Below are positions 9,338-18,546 of a stretch of 64,000 nt of DNA, piece after piece; within the stretch, counting starts at the first letter, position 1; each line of letters begins with the position of its first letter. Both the position numbers and the translations under genes were made by a program. The notes under the pieces are model-generated. The model did no database searches. It saw nothing but the letters and a program-made list of their open reading frames with translations, and was not told the DNA's origin. Source of the stretch: Treponema sp. (GTDB lineage Bacteria; Spirochaetota; Spirochaetia; Treponematales; Breznakiellaceae); contig JAISAE010000080.1 in NCBI GenBank assembly GCA_031266875.1, positions 21,417 through 85,416 on the forward strand, in the 5' to 3' direction.

Positions 9338-11152
9338 TCAGGCGTCGCGGGATTCCGCCTTGTTATCGCTTTGCAGCTCGAAGATACGGCGGTAACTGCC
9401 GTTTCTTGCCATGAGTTCAGCGTGGGAACCAAGCTCTTCCACGGTTCCGTCTTTCAGCACCAGTATGTGGTCGGCCTGCATCAGACTGGAAATGCGGTGG
9501 GAGATGATGATTACAGCCGCGTCTTTAACACGCCTGCGGAGACCGGCGCGGATGTTCGCGTCAGTCTCCGTGTCCACCGCTGAAAGGCTATCATCAAAAA
9601 TCATCACCGGCGGATTCGCGGCAAGCATACGCGCTATGGCAACGCGCTGCTTCTGGCCGCCTGAAAGGGTAACGCCGCGCTCGCCAATCACGGTGTCATA
9701 GCCATTGGCAAATTCCATGATGGTCTCGTCAACCTGAGCCACCGCAGCGGCGCTCCTGACCTCTTCTATTGCCGCGCCGTGAACCGCGATGTTTTCTTGT
9801 ATGGTCTTGGAAAAAAGGAACGGTTCCTGAAGGCAAAGACCAATGTAACGGCGGAGGTGATGGCGGGCTATACGGCGTATGTCCACGCCGTCAATGCTTA
9901 TACAGCCACTGTGTTCGCCTACGTCGTAGAGGCGGCTGAGCAGATGCACCAGCGACGATTTCCCGGAACCAGTTCCGCCAAGTATGGCAAGGGTGTTGCC
10001 CGGCTTCACGGTAAACGAAATATCCCGTAAGACCGGCTCGTTTTTCCCATAAGCAAAACTAACCTTGTCAAAACGAAGTTCGCCCTTGATTGCGGGTGTC
10101 AGAGAACTTGCAACGTCGATTTCCGGCTCAGCCTGAAGAACATCTCGCACGCGGCCAACAGCAACCATTGTCTTGGAAAGATCAGAGAGTATACGGCCAA
10201 GCTGCCGTACCGGCCAGATCATCCAGTTGCAGTAGGTGTAGAAGGCAAGGAAGGTTCCGGGGGAAAGATCGCCGCGTGCGCCTCGATAAATGCCGGCCGT
10301 TACCATAATGACAAGCTGCAGGCCGCTCATCAAATCACCGGCGCCCCAGAACAGCCCAAGCATCTTACCAATATGCTGCCAAATGTCCGCGTAAGCCTTA
10401 GTCTTTTCCGAAAAACGCTCAACCTCAAAGGATTCCCGGCCAAAGGCACGCACCACCCGCACACCAGTATAGTTTTCCTGAGCGCAGGCTTGCATGGCTC
10501 CCTCTGCAGCGTCAGCTTTGGCAAACTGCTCGGCAACACGCCGGAAGTACATAATCGAAAACACCACAATAAAGGGAACCAATACAAGCGCCACTATGGT
10601 CATAAAGACATCCATAGAAAACATCAGGATAAGGGCAATAGTAAAGACGCAGAAGGTACGCAGTAACTCGCCCAGCTGGTTTTGGATAAAGTTACGGATG
10701 GTGTCTACATCTGAAGTACAGCGCTGGATGATGTCCCCAGTCTGGCAGCTTACGTGCCAGTCGTAGGGCAGTCTCTGGATATGGCCGTAAAGCGTGTTCC
10801 TCAGTCGCCATGCGATTGTTTCCCCAATCTCCATACAGGTATATTTTCTCACGATGTTAAAAGCTCCAGAGCAGACAGCCACCGCGATGATGAACAGGGC
10901 GCACATCCAGAGGTTTTGCCGCAGCATGACAGCGCCCCCCAGCGCGTCAAGCAGACGCAAGACCAATGCCGGAGCGTCAAAAGGCGCTGAACCAATCACC
11001 GAATCAATGGTATATCTGATGATTTGGGGGGTTACAAAAGAAAAAGAGACGGTTCCGATTGTGGCAAGACAACACAGGATGAAACGGAAACGCCGGCCCT
11101 CTGCCGCCGCGAGGATTAGCGCGGAACGGCTTTTTGTCCAAGGTAATTGCAT
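9338..11152 (-). CDS. ABC exporter half-transporter (TM domain + ATPase)
   Basis: 'LAILGGTGSGKSSLVHLLSRLYD', 'TLSGGQKQRVAIARML', 'VMIFDDSLSAVD'. Confidence 0.93.
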   Translation of the reverse strand: MQLPWTKSRSALILAAAEGRRFRFILCCLATIGTVSFSFVTPQIIRYTIDSVIGSAPFDAPALVLRLLDALGGAVMLRQNLWMCALFIIAVAVCSGAFNIVRKYTCMEIGETIAWRLRNTLYGHIQRLPYDWHVSCQTGDIIQRCTSDVDTIRNFIQNQLGELLRTFCVFTIALILMFSMDVFMTIVALVLVPFIVVFSIMYFRRVAEQFAKADAAEGAMQACAQENYTGVRVVRAFGRESFEVERFSEKTKAYADIWQHIGKMLGLFWGAGDLMSGLQLVIMVTAGIYRGARGDLSPGTFLAFYTYCNWMIWPVRQLGRILSDLSKTMVAVGRVRDVLQAEPEIDVASSLTPAIKGELRFDKVSFAYGKNEPVLRDISFTVKPGNTLAILGGTGSGKSSLVHLLSRLYDVGEHSGCISIDGVDIRRIARHHLRRYIGLCLQEPFLFSKTIQENIAVHGAAIEEVRSAAAVAQVDETIMEFANGYDTVIGERGVTLSGGQKQRVAIARMLAANPPVMIFDDSLSAVDTETDANIRAGLRRRVKDAAVIIISHRISSLMQADHILVLKDGTVEELGSHAELMARNGSYRRIFELQSDNKAESRDA

Positions 11153-11421
11153 TTTTTTAGATACTCACTTTTTTATGAGCATGGCCTACTTTACTATTGA
11201 TTGCAAGCCACGCCGCGTTATTGTTACGCCACTGTAATGCCTCTCAGTGAAACTAAAACGGCCAGTTCAACAGGCTGCTCTGAAGCTCCTAAACATAAGC
11301 CATCACACGCGAACCAATGCGCACGCTTGACAAATCATCTGTATGAACCTAGAGTACCAATACTAATAATATAACTACTATAATATCTGGTGAATTCTGA
11401 CTATTGTATCTGGGAGAGACT

Positions 11422-12246
11422 ATGGCAGAGGTATATTACGCCGCTTTGAACAATGGCTGTTTTATTCGGCAAACCCAAAAGGATAAATTTTCCATACGCC
11501 CTAAGATTTTCGCGGGTCAGATCAAGGTTGAGCAACTCCAATCTGCCTCTGGTGAATCTCAATCTGCCCCCGCCAGACTCCAGTCGTCCTCCGCCAGAAT
11601 TCAATCGGCCTTTTCTGAAGTTCAATCTGCCACCGCCAGACCCCAGTCGGCCTTTGCTGAACTCCAATCTGCCTCTGGTGAATCTCAATCTGCCCCCGCC
11701 AGACTCCAGTCGTCCTTCGCCAGAATTCAATCGGCCTTTTCCGAAGTTCAATCTGCCTCTGGTGAATCTCAATCGGTATCCGCTGAACTTCAACCGGACC
11801 ACAGCGAACTACAATATGCCCTTGCCGAAGTTCAATATGTCCTCAATGAACCACAATCTGACCTTATCGAAGTTCAATACGCCCTTGCTGAAGCTCAATA
11901 TGCCCTTGATGAACCACAATCTGACCTTATCGAAGTTCAATACGCCCTTGCTGAAGCTCAATATGCCCTTGATGAACCACAATCTGACCTTATCGAAGTT
12001 CAATACACCCTTGACGAAGCTCAATACACCCTTGACGAAGCTCAATATGTCCTTGATGAACCTCAATACACCCTTGACGAAGCTCAATATGTCCTTGATG
12101 AACCTCAATACGCCCTTAACGAAGCTCAATACATCCTCAATGAACCTCAATACGCCCTTGCCGAAGTTCAATATGTCCTCGATGAACTACAATACGCCCT
12201 TAACGAAGTTCAATATGTCATTGATGAACCTCAATACTCCTTTTAA
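11422..12246 (+). CDS. Possible heptad-repeat protein encoded by tandem array 2 (unique N-terminus MAEVYYAALNNGCFIRQTQKDKFSIRPKIFAG)
   Basis: GGGAGAG 4 nt before ATG 11422; ~35-residue non-repetitive N-terminus runs in frame into E-x-Q-Y-x-L-x heptads. Confidence 0.4.
   Translation: MAEVYYAALNNGCFIRQTQKDKFSIRPKIFAGQIKVEQLQSASGESQSAPARLQSSSARIQSAFSEVQSATARPQSAFAELQSASGESQSAPARLQSSFARIQSAFSEVQSASGESQSVSAELQPDHSELQYALAEVQYVLNEPQSDLIEVQYALAEAQYALDEPQSDLIEVQYALAEAQYALDEPQSDLIEVQYTLDEAQYTLDEAQYVLDEPQYTLDEAQYVLDEPQYALNEAQYILNEPQYALAEVQYVLDELQYALNEVQYVIDEPQYSF
11527..12246. repeat. Tandem array 2, 21-bp period, consensus ~GAAGTTCAATACGCCCTTGCT, about 34 units, with 63-bp and 126-bp higher-order repeats
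   Basis: Read directly; gaaccacaatctgaccttatcgaagttcaatacgcccttgctgaagctcaatatgcccttgat (63 bp) repeats nearly three times. Confidence 0.95.
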
Positions 12247-12260
12247 GGAACAAAAACAAC

Positions 12261-12881
12261 ATGATTAACATGAAAAAAATCAAGCTCGCTGTGTTTCCAG
12301 CCGTGGCGATTCTGCACGTCTGCCTCATCTTCTTTCTGGTGTTTACCATGAATACCATTGCTGGTGAAGCTGAGCCGGTTGCGGACATTATGAAGCTGGT
12401 TGACGTTCAGGAAGAAACGCCGCCAGCCCCGCCGCCTCAAGAAGCGGCGCCGCCGAGCGAGCAGAACACAGTGGAAGCAGTCGCGGCGAACATGAAAGCC
12501 GTTGATGTGGTTCCGCAGCAGACCGTTGTCTCATCCGTATCGCGTCCGGTAGTAGAGACGCAGGAGATTGAGTACCTTCCGGCGCATAAAATTTCCCAAA
12601 CCCCGAAGTTTTCTGCTCAGGTTCGTGATCAGCTTGTATATCCACCGATTGCCCAGCGTTCCGGCGTTGAGGGCCTGGTCATTCTGGACATGTTCATTGA
12701 CGCTCAGGGGAACATACAGCGAATTGAGGTGCTTAAAGAAGACCCGCCTGAACGCGGTTTTGCTGAAGCCGCGCTTAACGCTTTCCGGGGCGTCAAAGCC
12801 ACGCCCGCAGAGGCCAATGGTAAAGCGGTTGGCACGCGCTACCGTTATCCGGTCAGGTTTACGATCAAAAAGAACCGATAG
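12261..12881 (+). CDS. TonB-like energy transducer
   Basis: N-terminal TM, Pro/Glu-rich linker 'PPAPPPQEAAPPSEQ', C-terminal 'YPPIAQRSGVEGLVILDMFIDAQGNIQRIEVLKEDPPERGFAEAALNAFRG'. Confidence 0.85.
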   Translation: MINMKKIKLAVFPAVAILHVCLIFFLVFTMNTIAGEAEPVADIMKLVDVQEETPPAPPPQEAAPPSEQNTVEAVAANMKAVDVVPQQTVVSSVSRPVVETQEIEYLPAHKISQTPKFSAQVRDQLVYPPIAQRSGVEGLVILDMFIDAQGNIQRIEVLKEDPPERGFAEAALNAFRGVKATPAEANGKAVGTRYRYPVRFTIKKNR

Positions 12882-12923
12882 AAAGGCAAGAATCACTAAG
12901 GTATTCAGCATAAGGAGGCAACA

Positions 12924-14144
12924 TTGAGAACATTCGAGAAATCTATAAAACTGAGTGATGTGTGTTACGACATTCGGGGGCCGGTATTGAAAGAGGCAAA
13001 GCTCATGGAGGAGGAAGGGCTTCGTATTCTCAAGCTCAATATAGGGAATCCCGCGGCGTTTGGCTTTAACGCGCCGGACGAGATCATCCATGATATTATC
13101 TTCAACCTACAAAACGCGCAGGGCTACTGTGATTCGCAGGGGCTTTTTGCGGCGAGAAAGGCTGTCATGCACGATTTCCAGAACAAGGGCGTCATGGACG
13201 TGGGTATTGAGGATATTTTTATTGGTAATGGGGTGAGTGAACTCATTATGATATCCATGCAGGGACTGCTGGACACGGGCGACGAGGTATTGGTGCCTGC
13301 GCCGGACTATCCGCTGTGGACTGCGGCGATAACGCTTTCTGGCGGTAAAGCGGTGCATTACTACTGCGATGAGGGCGCGGGCTGGAATCCCGACCTTCAG
13401 GACATAGCCGGTAAGGTAACGCCTCGAACCAAAGCCATTGTGGTAATTAACCCAAACAACCCCACTGGCGCGGTGTATGAGCGCGAAGTGCTTGAAGGCA
13501 TTGCCCACATTGCTGTGGAGCATGGGTTGATTATCTATGCTGACGAGATTTACGACCGCATTGTGTATGACGGGGTAAAGCATACAACTATGGCCACGAT
13601 AGAGCCGGAGGTTCTGAATGTGAGCTTTAACGGCTTATCTAAGGCGTACCGGTCGGCGGGTTTCCGCGCTGGCTGGATGGTGCTGTCAGGTAACAAGAAG
13701 CTGGCCGCTGGCTACCGCGAGGGGCTGGAGATGCTTAGCAATATGCGGGTTTGTCCGAATGTACCGGCTCAATTCGGTATACAGACCGCGCTTGGCGGCT
13801 ATCAGAGTATCAACGACCTCACCATGCCCGGAGGCAGGCTCAAGGAGCAGCGGGATGTGGCAGTGAGCCTCATCAACGCCATTCCGGGGCTTTCGGTGGT
13901 TATGCCCAAGGGGGCGCTCTACTGTTTTCCCCGCATTGATACGGCGCGTTTCAACATCCGCGACGATGAGCGTTTTGTTATGGACTTGCTCAAAGAAAAA
14001 CACCTGCTCCTCGTGCAGGGTACGGGCTTTAACTGGAATGTGCCTGATCACTTCCGCGTGGTCTTTTTGCCTGACAAGGAAACCCTCATTGATGCGTTTA
14101 ACCGTATGCGCCTTTTCCTTGGCCATTACCAACAGGCGCTTTAA
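12924..14144 (+). CDS. PLP-dependent aminotransferase (AlaA/AspC-like class I)
   Basis: 'VVINPNNPTGAVYEREVLE', 'YADEIYDRIVYDG', 'FNGLSKAYRSAGFRAGWM'. Confidence 0.9.
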   Translation: MRTFEKSIKLSDVCYDIRGPVLKEAKLMEEEGLRILKLNIGNPAAFGFNAPDEIIHDIIFNLQNAQGYCDSQGLFAARKAVMHDFQNKGVMDVGIEDIFIGNGVSELIMISMQGLLDTGDEVLVPAPDYPLWTAAITLSGGKAVHYYCDEGAGWNPDLQDIAGKVTPRTKAIVVINPNNPTGAVYEREVLEGIAHIAVEHGLIIYADEIYDRIVYDGVKHTTMATIEPEVLNVSFNGLSKAYRSAGFRAGWMVLSGNKKLAAGYREGLEMLSNMRVCPNVPAQFGIQTALGGYQSINDLTMPGGRLKEQRDVAVSLINAIPGLSVVMPKGALYCFPRIDTARFNIRDDERFVMDLLKEKHLLLVQGTGFNWNVPDHFRVVFLPDKETLIDAFNRMRLFLGHYQQAL

Positions 14145-14147
14145 AAA

Positions 14148-14186
14148 CAAAAGACGGTGCGCCTGGACGTCAGTGTGCGCACCGTC
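14148..14186. terminator. Stem-loop terminator
   Basis: agacggtgcgc ... gcgcaccgtct, 11-bp stem followed by tgtattt. Confidence 0.65.
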
Positions 14187-14270
14187 TTGTATTTAAGGGT
14201 TTATCCCCTCCCAATAGTTTATATATCGGACTACTATTTCGGGCCTTTAGTAAAAAGATCACACTTATTG

Positions 14271-15155
14271 CTAATCAAGCAGTTCCAGCAGAGTGGTTGT
14301 AACGAAGTTTGACAACTGGGTGCGTATAAAGCTCTGTTCCGGCGGGAGTGTCGCAAGACAGGTTTCCCATTGCGCGATGGCGGCGTGGGCATCTTTACGG
14401 CTCAACGGCAGGTGTTTCCCACTCAACAGGCTCTCGGTGCGCTTATCCTCAAGCACGGTACTGCCGGCGAACACGATCCTGATGTCGGAGAGAATGTCTT
14501 TCTGGTTTCTGAGAAGCAGGACAATAACCCCCGCGTCAGGGTCCGTGTTATCCAGAGCAGAGCGCCGGAACTTCCGGTATAACGAATAGTTCCACGGTTC
14601 AAGGGGGATGCGGATCCGCGTGAGCAGTTCACGGGGGGCGAGAGACGCGGGCATGAAGCGCGACGCGGCTATCCAGCGCGTTGAAGATTGCGTAGAAAAC
14701 AATGAAGATAGCGTAAACGACGCAGGCGGCGCGGAAGCCATGGAGCGCAGCTCGTAGCGGGCGTCCAAAGCAATAAGCGCGGCGCAAGAATCCATGTGAT
14801 TGATTGTGGTGCAGATGTTTCCGCCAATGGTGGCGCTGTTTCTAATCTGCGGGCCAGCAATCCCCTCAAGACACTTTCTGAGTATCTCAGGAACTATTGT
14901 ACCCAGATGGATAATCTCACTCAGGCGCACCATAGCCCCAAGCTCAAGGTACTGTTCGGTTCGGGTAACGCGGTGCAGTTCCTCAATATCCTCAAGCGAA
15001 ATGAGCTTACGCGGGAGTATTGGCGCCCGTTTGCCCTGGAAGCGGAGGAATTGAATACCGCCGGCAAAAGGAACCGCGTCAGGGTTACTGTTCCAGAAGT
15101 TGAAAAGCCCTTCCCACGTGGTGAGAGGGGGAACTTGATTAAATGGCGCGTCCAT
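14271..15155 (-). CDS. Molybdenum hydroxylase FAD-binding subunit (CoxM/XdhB-like)
   Basis: 'VPFAGGIQFLRFQG', 'GPQIRNSATIGGNICT'. Confidence 0.85.
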   Translation of the reverse strand: MDAPFNQVPPLTTWEGLFNFWNSNPDAVPFAGGIQFLRFQGKRAPILPRKLISLEDIEELHRVTRTEQYLELGAMVRLSEIIHLGTIVPEILRKCLEGIAGPQIRNSATIGGNICTTINHMDSCAALIALDARYELRSMASAPPASFTLSSLFSTQSSTRWIAASRFMPASLAPRELLTRIRIPLEPWNYSLYRKFRRSALDNTDPDAGVIVLLLRNQKDILSDIRIVFAGSTVLEDKRTESLLSGKHLPLSRKDAHAAIAQWETCLATLPPEQSFIRTQLSNFVTTTLLELLD

Positions 15156-15624
15156 ATAACCTCAGTTGGCGTATTGAAGCCGCGATAAGCACTCCCTCAA
15201 TAAGGCTATCAGGTTCGGTACAGCGGCAGCGAATGCCGTTAAAGCTGGCTAGGATATCGAGTCGTGAGGGGTGCGAATCTTGCACAAGCAATGTTTCCAC
15301 AGTGAGTATTTTGCCTGCGTCGCAGTAGCCGCAGTTCCGTACACCGGCGCGGGCAAAGCCCTGAACAATGTCTCGATACTCATCGGTATGAGCAAAACCT
15401 TCTATAGTAATGAGCTTACTGCCACGTACCTGAAACGCGGGTATAAGGCAGGCCTTAACCACCTTATGGTTAAAGATGATGGAACAAGCGCCGCAGTTTC
15501 CGGCCAAACAGCCGCATTTCGCGCCGGTGAGCGGGAAGGTTTCCCGCAGTATATTGATGAGTCGCTCATTTGCGTTGGCATTGAATGTACGTTCTTCGCC
15601 ATTGAGTGTGCAGTGTATGGTCAT
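15139..15624 (-). CDS. Molybdenum hydroxylase 2Fe-2S subunit (CoxS/XdhC-like)
   Basis: 'GAKCGCLAGNCGACSI', 'NCGYCDAGKILTVETLL', 'GIRCRCT'. Confidence 0.9.
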   Translation of the reverse strand: MTIHCTLNGEERTFNANANERLINILRETFPLTGAKCGCLAGNCGACSIIFNHKVVKACLIPAFQVRGSKLITIEGFAHTDEYRDIVQGFARAGVRNCGYCDAGKILTVETLLVQDSHPSRLDILASFNGIRCRCTEPDSLIEGVLIAASIRQLRLYGRAI

Positions 15625-15661
15625 ACGTTTACTGCCTCACAGTATATCAGGAAGAACTCAG

Positions 15662-17830
15662 TCACGGAAGTTGCCCATGTAGAGACTGAAGACGCGCCTT
15701 TTCAACATTCCACAGATCAGGAGGGGTTAAGGGGATTTTCTCAAATGGGTGATCCATTGCCTGAGAGACAGCCTGAACGTATGCCGCTGGCACGCAGCTA
15801 AAGGGTAGTTCCCCAATACCCTTGCAATGAGAAACATCACGTTTCATAAAATCAATATAAATCAAGGGCAGTTCGGCGATTGAGGGAATGTCATAACCAA
15901 ACATGCGACTATCGGGAATCTTACCTAGTTTATAGGAAAGCTCCTCGTGCGCGGCCCAGCCCAGCGCATGGATGGTCGAGGTTTTGAGGCTGAGGCGGGC
16001 CTGTTCTGTGGAAAAAATGCGACCTGCCTCCACTCCCAGCCAGACGCCGCGTATATTCGGAATATACGAGACTTGGTCTATGGAAACTTCCACCACTGCC
16101 GCTGCCCAGCTCAGGTTTGACAGCGCCCGCTCGTCAATCTGTTTCCCGCTATCTTCTCCCCACGCGCTTCTTAACACAGGGCAGTACACCCGTCGCGTAT
16201 ATAGCGGAAGGCTTTCAGCCGGGTTCGCCCGCCGTTCCTTCAGTTCATTGCAGGCTTCTTCCACTAGGCCGGTGATTGTTCCCACGTTTTGGGAACAGCT
16301 TGCTGGCCCGGAATTCGGGGCCGTGTCGGTGTTACCCGCACTGACATTGATATAATCCTCATCGATCAAAAGAATTTCCGCCGCGATGCCCCGCCAACGC
16401 TCGACACAGCTATCTCTGGATGTGTTAGAAAGGACAAGTCCGGTACGTATCTCAAGGGAATTTTTATTAAGGGTGAGTTCAATGGCATAAGCCTCGTCCT
16501 TGCTCCACTGGTATAGAAAACCGTTTCCCTGATACGCGACCGCGATGCCGATACCACGCGGCGATTCGTCGCACACCTGCCAGGCTTTGCCGCGCCGTTT
16601 CTGGCGAAGCAGCTCATAAGATGCCCATTTCCGGTAATAGCCACTCATTGCAGCGGTGCTATCGATAAGCTCGGCAATGGGTGGCGCATCAGACCCCGTG
16701 TTACACGGTGCGCCAATGCCCAGTTGCCCTTGAAGCGCGTGGTTTTTTCGCCACTCAGCCGGGTCCTGCTGGAGACTATCGGCAATACGGGAAACATGGC
16801 GCTCAATGGCGAAAAAGCCCTGGGCCAAACCAAAACCAGAAAGCGGCCCCTGCGGTGGTAGGTTTGTCGAGAAAGCACATCCTTCCATGGTAAGGCGCGG
16901 CCATGAGTAAGCGCCCAGGCTTCCCAGACAAGTATAGTCAAGGATTGCGTCAGTGAAGATACCCTGCGCTCCCAAGTCTGCATGTACCATAATATCAGTT
17001 TCCAGCGTTTTTTCCTTCAACCCGATAGTGCTTGTTATGCTTATAACCGTAGCGTTGCGCTTTGGTGAATAACGAAAATCTTCTTCTCTGGTCAGCATGA
17101 GTTTCACGGGGCGCCGGATGATATGAGCCGCGAGTGCCGCGTGGCAGGCAACGAGGGATGGATACCAGATTTTTCCATCCAGATGAAGGCCGATAAGCGA
17201 AGGCTCGATCACAAGGGCGGCTGATAGGATGCCGAGTACCTGGCACACTGAGCGTTTGACATGAAAGGGCCAGAGCGTGGCTGTATGGATAAGCATTTTG
17301 TTCAGGGGGTTTTTCTCTTCAGGGTGGCTATCATGGACGAGTTGGTCTTGTGCTGGAATCGCCACCGCGCCGTGCGGCTCGGCGTACCAGTGTTCCTGTA
17401 TGCCGGTTTTATAGACGCCGCTTACGGTCTGAGCAGCCTCTTCGCGCTCAGTAGCGCTGCCCAGACTAACGCGCCGTTCCGCCAGTATGTGCGATGGGGG
17501 AATCTCCCCGCTTGAAAAGACCGGACTCAGTTCTTCGCAGATCACCTCGCACTGGGTGGCGTAGTCCTCCAGCTTCCGCATGTCAAAGCCGGTGAGTATG
17601 CCGACCGGCTCGCCAATGTACGACAGAGTATCATCAGCGAGTACCTGAACTGGAAAGTCCGCGATTTGGTTCACTCCGGGTATATCCGTTGCTGTGATAA
17701 GGGTGTAAGAGTTGGGCATATCCGGGCATTGAATCGCCTTGAGTCGTCCGTGGGCAATCGGGGAGCGTATGATCACAGCGAAGTAAGTTCCCTGAATTTT
17801 GATGTCATCAACAAAATGGGGTGTATTCAT
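15662..17830 (-). CDS. Molybdenum hydroxylase molybdopterin-binding subunit (xanthine dehydrogenase-like)
   Basis: 722 aa; N-terminal 'GTYFAVIIRSPIAHGRLKAI', 'YIGEPVGILTG', 'EPHGAVAIP', 'PVKLMLTREEDF'. Confidence 0.85.
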   Translation of the reverse strand: MNTPHFVDDIKIQGTYFAVIIRSPIAHGRLKAIQCPDMPNSYTLITATDIPGVNQIADFPVQVLADDTLSYIGEPVGILTGFDMRKLEDYATQCEVICEELSPVFSSGEIPPSHILAERRVSLGSATEREEAAQTVSGVYKTGIQEHWYAEPHGAVAIPAQDQLVHDSHPEEKNPLNKMLIHTATLWPFHVKRSVCQVLGILSAALVIEPSLIGLHLDGKIWYPSLVACHAALAAHIIRRPVKLMLTREEDFRYSPKRNATVISITSTIGLKEKTLETDIMVHADLGAQGIFTDAILDYTCLGSLGAYSWPRLTMEGCAFSTNLPPQGPLSGFGLAQGFFAIERHVSRIADSLQQDPAEWRKNHALQGQLGIGAPCNTGSDAPPIAELIDSTAAMSGYYRKWASYELLRQKRRGKAWQVCDESPRGIGIAVAYQGNGFLYQWSKDEAYAIELTLNKNSLEIRTGLVLSNTSRDSCVERWRGIAAEILLIDEDYINVSAGNTDTAPNSGPASCSQNVGTITGLVEEACNELKERRANPAESLPLYTRRVYCPVLRSAWGEDSGKQIDERALSNLSWAAAVVEVSIDQVSYIPNIRGVWLGVEAGRIFSTEQARLSLKTSTIHALGWAAHEELSYKLGKIPDSRMFGYDIPSIAELPLIYIDFMKRDVSHCKGIGELPFSCVPAAYVQAVSQAMDHPFEKIPLTPPDLWNVEKARLQSLHGQLP

Positions 17831-18358
17831 TTATATATTGGAATTTTCAATCATTTCAAAAGCTAAATCAATGGCAAATGAATCCTCGTAGAGGTCAAGC
17901 TTGATCTTTGCCCGTCCTTTTCGCTTATCAACCTTAATGATATACCCTTCAAGTCCCATGAGCGGCCCATCCACCACCACGATACGGGAGTTTTCGTCAA
18001 AGTAGACCTTGGATTTGCCAGCTATAGGCCCGATCCTCTTGATAAAGTGGAGTACCACCTCTAAATCTCTACCCGTAAGGGCATGAATGTCCTGATTCGA
18101 GCGTAGGAAGCGGAAAAAACCGTCGGTTCTGCGGAACTCCCAGTGGTAGTTGATGATAGAATCTTCATCATCAATCTCAATAAAGACATAACCGGGGAAT
18201 ACTGGCGCGTCGGTTTTGAGTATTTGCCCTTCGCGCCTGATGTCAAGTCTGCGCTGAGGGAAGTAGATGGGGATAGTAATCTCCGGGTGCAAAGCTCTGA
18301 AGCGTTTGATATACTTGTCTTCCCACCGCGTTCTTACCTGAATAGCGTAATAGTTCAT
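17831..18358 (-). CDS. NusG-family transcription elongation paralog (NusG^SP/LoaP-like)
   Basis: 'MNYYAIQVRTRWEDKYIKRF', 'APVFPGYVFIEID', 'VVDGPLMGLEGYIIKVDKRKGRAKIKLDLYE' (NGN + KOW). Track start 18502; internal ATG 18358 fits the family better. Confidence 0.8.
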   Translation of the reverse strand: MNYYAIQVRTRWEDKYIKRFRALHPEITIPIYFPQRRLDIRREGQILKTDAPVFPGYVFIEIDDEDSIINYHWEFRRTDGFFRFLRSNQDIHALTGRDLEVVLHFIKRIGPIAGKSKVYFDENSRIVVVDGPLMGLEGYIIKVDKRKGRAKIKLDLYEDSFAIDLAFEMIENSNI

Positions 18359-18546
18359 AGGGACAGAATACGGTTTCTGCGCCTGTTTATGCAATGTCAT
18401 TACGGAGTCATCGGTCATCATGGATGATTTCTGAGGATACATCGTGCTGGCGTGGCGCTGATAATATGAAAACTTTTCTTGACAAAGGTATAAAGTAAGC
18501 ATAAACTTTTATATATAAACTAACCCATATTTATAGGGAGGCCATA

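Noticed and set aside
11527-12246. CRISPR array hypothesis for the 21-bp arrays
   Set aside because: Units are contiguous and degenerate, with no unique spacers and no cas genes nearby.
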